Shown: positions 63,132-64,000 of the stretch, one piece after another | How the letters are laid out: each line of letters opens with the position of its first letter | How positions within the stretch are numbered: the stretch's first letter is position 1 | From: Prochlorococcus sp. AG-402-M15 | Lineage (GTDB): Bacteria > Cyanobacteriota > Cyanobacteriia > PCC-6307 > Cyanobiaceae | Reading direction: 5' to 3' | Assembly: GCA_003216615.1 (NCBI GenBank) | Contig: QCIP01000001.1 | Span: 49,455 to 113,454 of the forward strand | Length of the DNA: 64,000 nt | Program-made: the position numbers and the translations under genes | Notes under the pieces: model-generated | Told to the model about the DNA's origin: nothing | Seen by the model: the letters and a program-made list of their open reading frames with translations, nothing else | Databases searched by the model: none

Positions 63132-64000
63132 ATGGTTCATTCTATACACCCTAGAACTATTCAAGAGGTTAAGGAAAAGGCAGATATTGTTGACGTTATA
63201 TCTGACCATATTGTTCTTAAGAAGAAAGGCAAGGAATTTGTTGGGATTTGTCCTTTTCATGATGATACTAAGCCATCTATGACAGTATCACCAAGTAAAC
63301 AATTCTATTATTGTTTTTCTTGTGGTGCTGGTGGAAACTCTATTAAATTTTTAATGGAATTTACGCGTGCAAATTTTTCTGATGTTGTACTTTCTCTTGC
63401 TAAGAAAAATAATATTTATGTTGAAAATCTTGAGGGTCCCCAAGTAGAAGCTTATAAAAAACAATTAACTAGAAAGGAAGAACTTTATAAAATATTAAGA
63501 GTTACAAAAAATTGGTTTAAGTCTCAATTAAATAATTCTTTAGGTGTTGATGCTATTAAATATTTAACATCCAAGAGAAACTTGAGTAATAAAATTATTG
63601 ATGACTTTGAATTGGGTTTTGCACCAAATTCATGGAATGATTTATTTAATTATCTATCCAAGGTAGAAAAATTTCCTATTAATCTGATATTGGCTTCAGG
63701 TCTTGCAATTTCTAAAGATAATTCTGACAAGATATATGATCGTTTTAGAAATCGATTAATCGTTCCAATACATGATATGCAGGGACGAGTAGTTGCCTTT
63801 GGTGGAAGATCTCTTGATGGACAGGAGCCCAAATATCTTAATTCTCCTGAATCAGAGATATTTGAAAAAGGGAAAATGTTGTTTGCATTTGAAAAAGCAT
63901 CTAGCAATATAAGAAAAAGAGATAAAGCTATTATTGTTGAAGGATACTTTGATGTAATTTCTCTTCATGCAAAAGGTATTTCTAATTCTGTAGCTTCACT
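63132..64000 (+). CDS. dnaG: DNA primase, 5' part (runs off the window)
   Basis: This synthesises RNA primers at the replication fork. The window holds the first 289 codons. The CHC2 zinc finger is Cys40, His43, Cys61, Cys64 (ICPFHDDTKPSM and YCFSCGAGG). The middle primase core has VPIHDMQGRVVAFGGR-like residues and LNSPES, and the TOPRIM start is IIVEGYFDVISL. No stop codon occurs before the window end, so the 3' part is outside. Confidence 0.97.
   Translation, partial: MVHSIHPRTIQEVKEKADIVDVISDHIVLKKKGKEFVGICPFHDDTKPSMTVSPSKQFYYCFSCGAGGNSIKFLMEFTRANFSDVVLSLAKKNNIYVENLEGPQVEAYKKQLTRKEELYKILRVTKNWFKSQLNNSLGVDAIKYLTSKRNLSNKIIDDFELGFAPNSWNDLFNYLSKVEKFPINLILASGLAISKDNSDKIYDRFRNRLIVPIHDMQGRVVAFGGRSLDGQEPKYLNSPESEIFEKGKMLFAFEKASSNIRKRDKAIIVEGYFDVISLHAKGISNSVAS

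Noticed and set aside
1..64000. CRISPR arrays, insertion sequences, prophage genes or integrase-tRNA junctions
   Set aside because: No regularly spaced repeats, transposase or integrase frames were seen; the one tRNA has ordinary genes on both sides.

Overview
The window is a stretch of chromosome from a marine picocyanobacterium, most likely a high-light-adapted Prochlorococcus. Three things point there: very AT-rich DNA with tight gene packing and many short intergenic gaps; a mix of cyanobacterial families (PAM68-like, DUF3727, DUF3685, DUF1816, DUF3288, DUF1830, a CSP41-like epimerase); and the joint presence of a urea transporter/urease locus and a glucosylglycerate locus. The exact strain cannot be told from the window. 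No phage, insertion sequence, CRISPR array or rRNA was seen. One tRNA gene (tRNA-Pro, GGG) is present.

Layout. 1-21 kb is ordinary core metabolism: purSQ, class II and class I fructose-bisphosphate aldolases side by side, accD, phosphoribulokinase, leuB-lpxD-proB, ruvX, a group of cyanobacteria-specific membrane and photosystem-related genes, hisA, pgsA and nth. 21-26.5 kb is an iron-related block: a FutC-type Fe3+ ABC ATPase, a tiny Lys/Cys-rich protein, ferritin, a cysteine-rich Crp-family regulator, a zinc-ribbon membrane protein, a second ABC ATPase, a 33-residue membrane peptide and a Rieske oxygenase. Three Fur-box-like sequences lie in it. 26.6-30.6 kb is a loose accessory patch of about a dozen proteins under 135 residues, several below 60 residues, in AT-rich DNA. 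It includes a possible DNA-binding protein with repeated half-sites on both sides.

30.7-41 kb is the urea locus: urtABCDE for uptake, ureEFG on the same strand, and ureDABC divergent from them. An NtcA-like promoter precedes urtA, and an intrinsic terminator lies between urtA and urtB. 41-45.8 kb holds a compact glucosylglycerate set: glucosyl-3-phosphoglycerate synthase, a GH13 sugar phosphorylase, a phosphoglycerate-sugar phosphatase and glycerate kinase. Together these can make this nitrogen-free compatible solute and return its carbon to glucose-1-phosphate and 3-phosphoglycerate. Its position next to the urea genes fits life under nitrogen shortage.

45.8-64 kb returns to core genes: small membrane proteins, uppP, tRNA-Pro, msrA, an ABC exporter, trpD, carA, a STAS-domain protein with no ATG/GTG/TTG start, mini-RNase III, rlmB, gatA, an uninterrupted dnaE, a PAM68-like protein, rpsO, ruvA, an EamA transporter, and dnaG running off the right edge.
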